NCBI GenBank assembly: GCA_022447495.1
Contig: JAKVBH010000022.1
Span: forward strand, 33,177-68,005
Direction: 5' to 3'
Source of the DNA: Marinovum sp.
GTDB taxonomy: Bacteria; Pseudomonadota; Alphaproteobacteria; Rhodobacterales; Rhodobacteraceae
Length of the DNA stretch: 34,829 nucleotides
Positions 33,709-34,829 of the stretch are shown here, one piece after another; within the stretch, counting starts at the first letter, position 1; every line of letters begins with the position of its first letter. A program made the position numbers and the translations under genes. The notes below the pieces were generated by a model, which was not told where the DNA came from, made no database searches, and worked only from the letters and a program-made list of their open reading frames with translations.

Positions 33709-33918
33709 ATGCCCCAAGGAACTGTAAAATGGTTTAACGCAACCAAAGGCTTCGGCTTCATTGAACCGGAAGACGGTGGAAAAGATGTGTTCGTTCACAT
33801 CAGTGCGGTCGAACGCTCGGGCCTTACATCTTTGAAAGATGGAGAGAAAATCTCCTTTGAGCTCGAAACCGACAAGATGCGAGGCAAAACCTCCGCTGTA
33901 AATCTAACGACTGTCTAG
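33709..33918 (+). CDS. Cold-shock protein (CspA family)
   Basis: This 69-residue single cold-shock domain starts [20 protein letters not shown]. It carries RNP1 (KGFGFI) and RNP2 (VFVHIS), which bind single-stranded RNA or DNA. The ATG at 33709 has AAAGGAAA upstream; two ATGs a few codons earlier are in frame but would place the ribosome site inside the gene. It acts as an RNA chaperone and pairs logically with the adjacent helicase. A strong terminator follows directly. Confidence 0.95.
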   Translation: MPQGTVKWFNATKGFGFIEPEDGGKDVFVHISAVERSGLTSLKDGEKISFELETDKMRGKTSAVNLTTV

Positions 33919-33927
33919 CAGTCTTTC

Positions 33928-33954
33928 CTGTAGGGGCCATTTTGGTCCCTACAG
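33928..33954 (+). terminator. Strong stem-loop terminator of the csp gene
   Basis: CTGTAGGGGCC (33928-33938) pairs with GGTCCCTACAG (33944-33954) over 11 positions with one G-U, around an ATTTT loop, 9 bases after the stop. The tail TCCTTCTT is moderately U-rich. Confidence 0.75.
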
Positions 33955-34155
33955 TCCTTCTTGGGGTAAGAACCCCTAGCCCTGCGCCCAAAAACAAGAG
34001 CAGTTTGAGGATTGTGGGAGCTAACACCCTGAAATTCAAACATTGATGTAACCCGCGATTTCAGGGCTTTTGATGTACGAAGAAAGTACTGATCTTCTGT
34101 CTGAGATATAATCATCCGGTCTCACTACTCTGCCAGAGGGGTGCTAGCGTCGGAT

Positions 34156-34181
34156 AGTGTCCACTTAGCTAAGTGGACACT
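34156..34181. repeat. Perfect 26-bp palindrome upstream of IS66 tnpA remnant
   Basis: The left arm AGTGTCCACTTAG (34156-34168) is followed immediately by its exact reverse complement at 34169-34181, with no spacer. It may be two abutting mobile-element ends, or an operator or cruciform in the promoter of the tnpA remnant that starts 13 bases later. Confidence 0.75.
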
Positions 34182-34193
34182 TTAGAGGCCGGA

Positions 34194-34388
34194 ATGGCGA
34201 AGCGGCGCAAACGCAGGACGTGGAGCGATGACGAGAAGCGCACGATTTGTGCGCAAACCGTCGCACCATTACTAGCCAACTGGGTTCAAAGAGTGAATCC
34301 CTCACGGCATTTGTGCAAAAGTGACCGTCCGGTGATGACGCTCTGGCGCTGTGCTGGTGCGGTCGGTTATGCTGCTTGCGCGGCGTAA
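34194..34388 (+). pseudogene. IS66-family tnpA (OrfA) remnant, truncated
   Basis: The first ~25 codons read MAKRRKRRTWSDDEKRTICA, matching the start of IS66-type TnpA. After QTVAP (about 34268) the expected helix-turn-helix continuation is lost and the frame runs into unrelated sequence, ending at 34388. The likely cause is a second element joining here, because the opposite strand from about 34321 onward belongs to another IS66 copy. Confidence 0.75.
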
Positions 34389-34829
34389 CGCCATGGGAGG
34401 AGTTCGTCGAGACGTGTGATCTTGTGGTCGGCGATTTGGGCAATGACCCATGTGAGCCAGGCTTGCGGGTCGACATTGTTCAGTTTGGCCGTTTTGATGA
34501 GGGTGAAGGCGATTGCCATGGCTTTGCCGCCCCCTTCTGAACCTGCGAACATCCAGTTCTTCCGCCCTATGGCCACAGGTTTGACTGCCCGTTCGGCTGT
34601 GTTGTTATCCAATTCCAGGTGGCCATTCTTCAAGTATGGCCGCGCCTTTGGCATCCGGCCAAGGGCATATCGGATGGCCTGCGCCAATGGCGACTTGCCT
34701 GAGATCTTGGTCAATTGCGCGTGCAGCCAGGCTTCCAGATCATCGAAGATCGGTTTTGCCCGTGCCTGTCGCAGCGCGACGCGCGCTTCTGGCGATTTGC
34801 CACGCCCCTCTTTCTCCACGGCGTGGAGG
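34321..34829 (-). mobile_element. IS66-family element, right part (continues past window)
   Basis: The boundary is taken at GTGACCGTCCGGTGATGACG (34321-34340), which resembles an IS66-type terminal repeat. It is oriented so that the element lies to the right, and the minus-strand transposase ends 27 bases inside it. The far end is outside the window. No target-site duplication could be identified. Confidence 0.65.
34367..34829 (-). CDS. IS66-family transposase TnpC, C-terminal part
   Basis: About 154 C-terminal residues of the DDE transposase are visible, and the frame is open to the window edge. It carries the IS66 core end ([40 protein letters not shown]) and the IS66_C tail ([20 protein letters not shown], then [22 protein letters not shown]). 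It cuts and joins DNA ends of the element. The direction is opposite to the tnpA remnant on its left, so these are two separate copies or a rearranged one. The visible part has no disruption. Confidence 0.93.
   Translation of the reverse strand, partial: LHAVEKEGRGKSPEARVALRQARAKPIFDDLEAWLHAQLTKISGKSPLAQAIRYALGRMPKARPYLKNGHLELDNNTAERAVKPVAIGRKNWMFAGSEGGGKAMAIAFTLIKTAKLNNVDPQAWLTWVIAQIADHKITRLDELLPWRYAAQAA

Overview
The window looks like a chromosomal segment of a marine alphaproteobacterium of the Rhodobacteraceae (Roseobacter-like). The reasons are moderate-to-high GC, ATGA-overlapping operons, a cobalamin-riboswitch transporter locus, a Fur/Mur-style operator before a metal ABC operon, a giant RTX protein with bacterial Ig-like domains, and IS3 and IS66 remnants. 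The genus cannot be fixed from the sequence alone.

Layout from left to right. (1) 1-1114: 3' end of a thiamine-precursor (ThiXYZ-type) ABC operon. (2) 1187-4390: a cobalamin riboswitch followed by a tight ATPase/binding-protein/permease operon, read as btuD-btuF-btuC. (3) 4717-6837 (minus): a 706-residue cytosolic protein of unknown function between two gene-poor, apparently decayed stretches. (4) 7734-13691 (minus): a ~1985-residue secreted RTX protein with four ~252-residue tandem repeats, Ig-like domains and a C-terminal RTX/type I secretion block. (5) 14187-16076: an SLC13-type anion permease with two internal RCK-C domains, followed by an IS3 remnant. (6) 16594-19135: an AraC regulator, an NmrA-like protein and a DUF1772 membrane protein. 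(7) 19658-21528: a divergent LysR/EamA exporter pair sharing an inverted repeat. (8) 21553-24917: a LysR gene broken by one in-frame TAA, diverging from two secreted-protein genes, the second of which is frameshifted. (9) 25080-29464: a four-gene TroABCD/SitABCD-type Mn/Zn importer behind two identical palindromes placed on its promoter, followed by a VIT/CCC1-type metal transporter. (10) 29978-31686: a TetR gene diverging from an alpha/beta hydrolase with a Cys nucleophile, with a long inverted repeat between them. (11) 32364-33918: a RhlE-type DEAD-box helicase and a cold-shock protein with a strong terminator. (12) 34156-34829: colliding IS66 fragments beside a perfect 26-bp palindrome.

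Functionally the window is mostly micronutrient acquisition (thiamine precursor, corrinoid, Mn/Zn), regulator-transporter pairs and cold/RNA housekeeping. Accessory and decaying DNA lies between these blocks. No tRNA, rRNA, CRISPR array or phage module was recognised. The least explained items are the 706-residue orphan, the repeat architecture of the RTX giant, and the secreted pair at 22625-24917. No complete new defence or signalling system could be shown from sequence reading alone.
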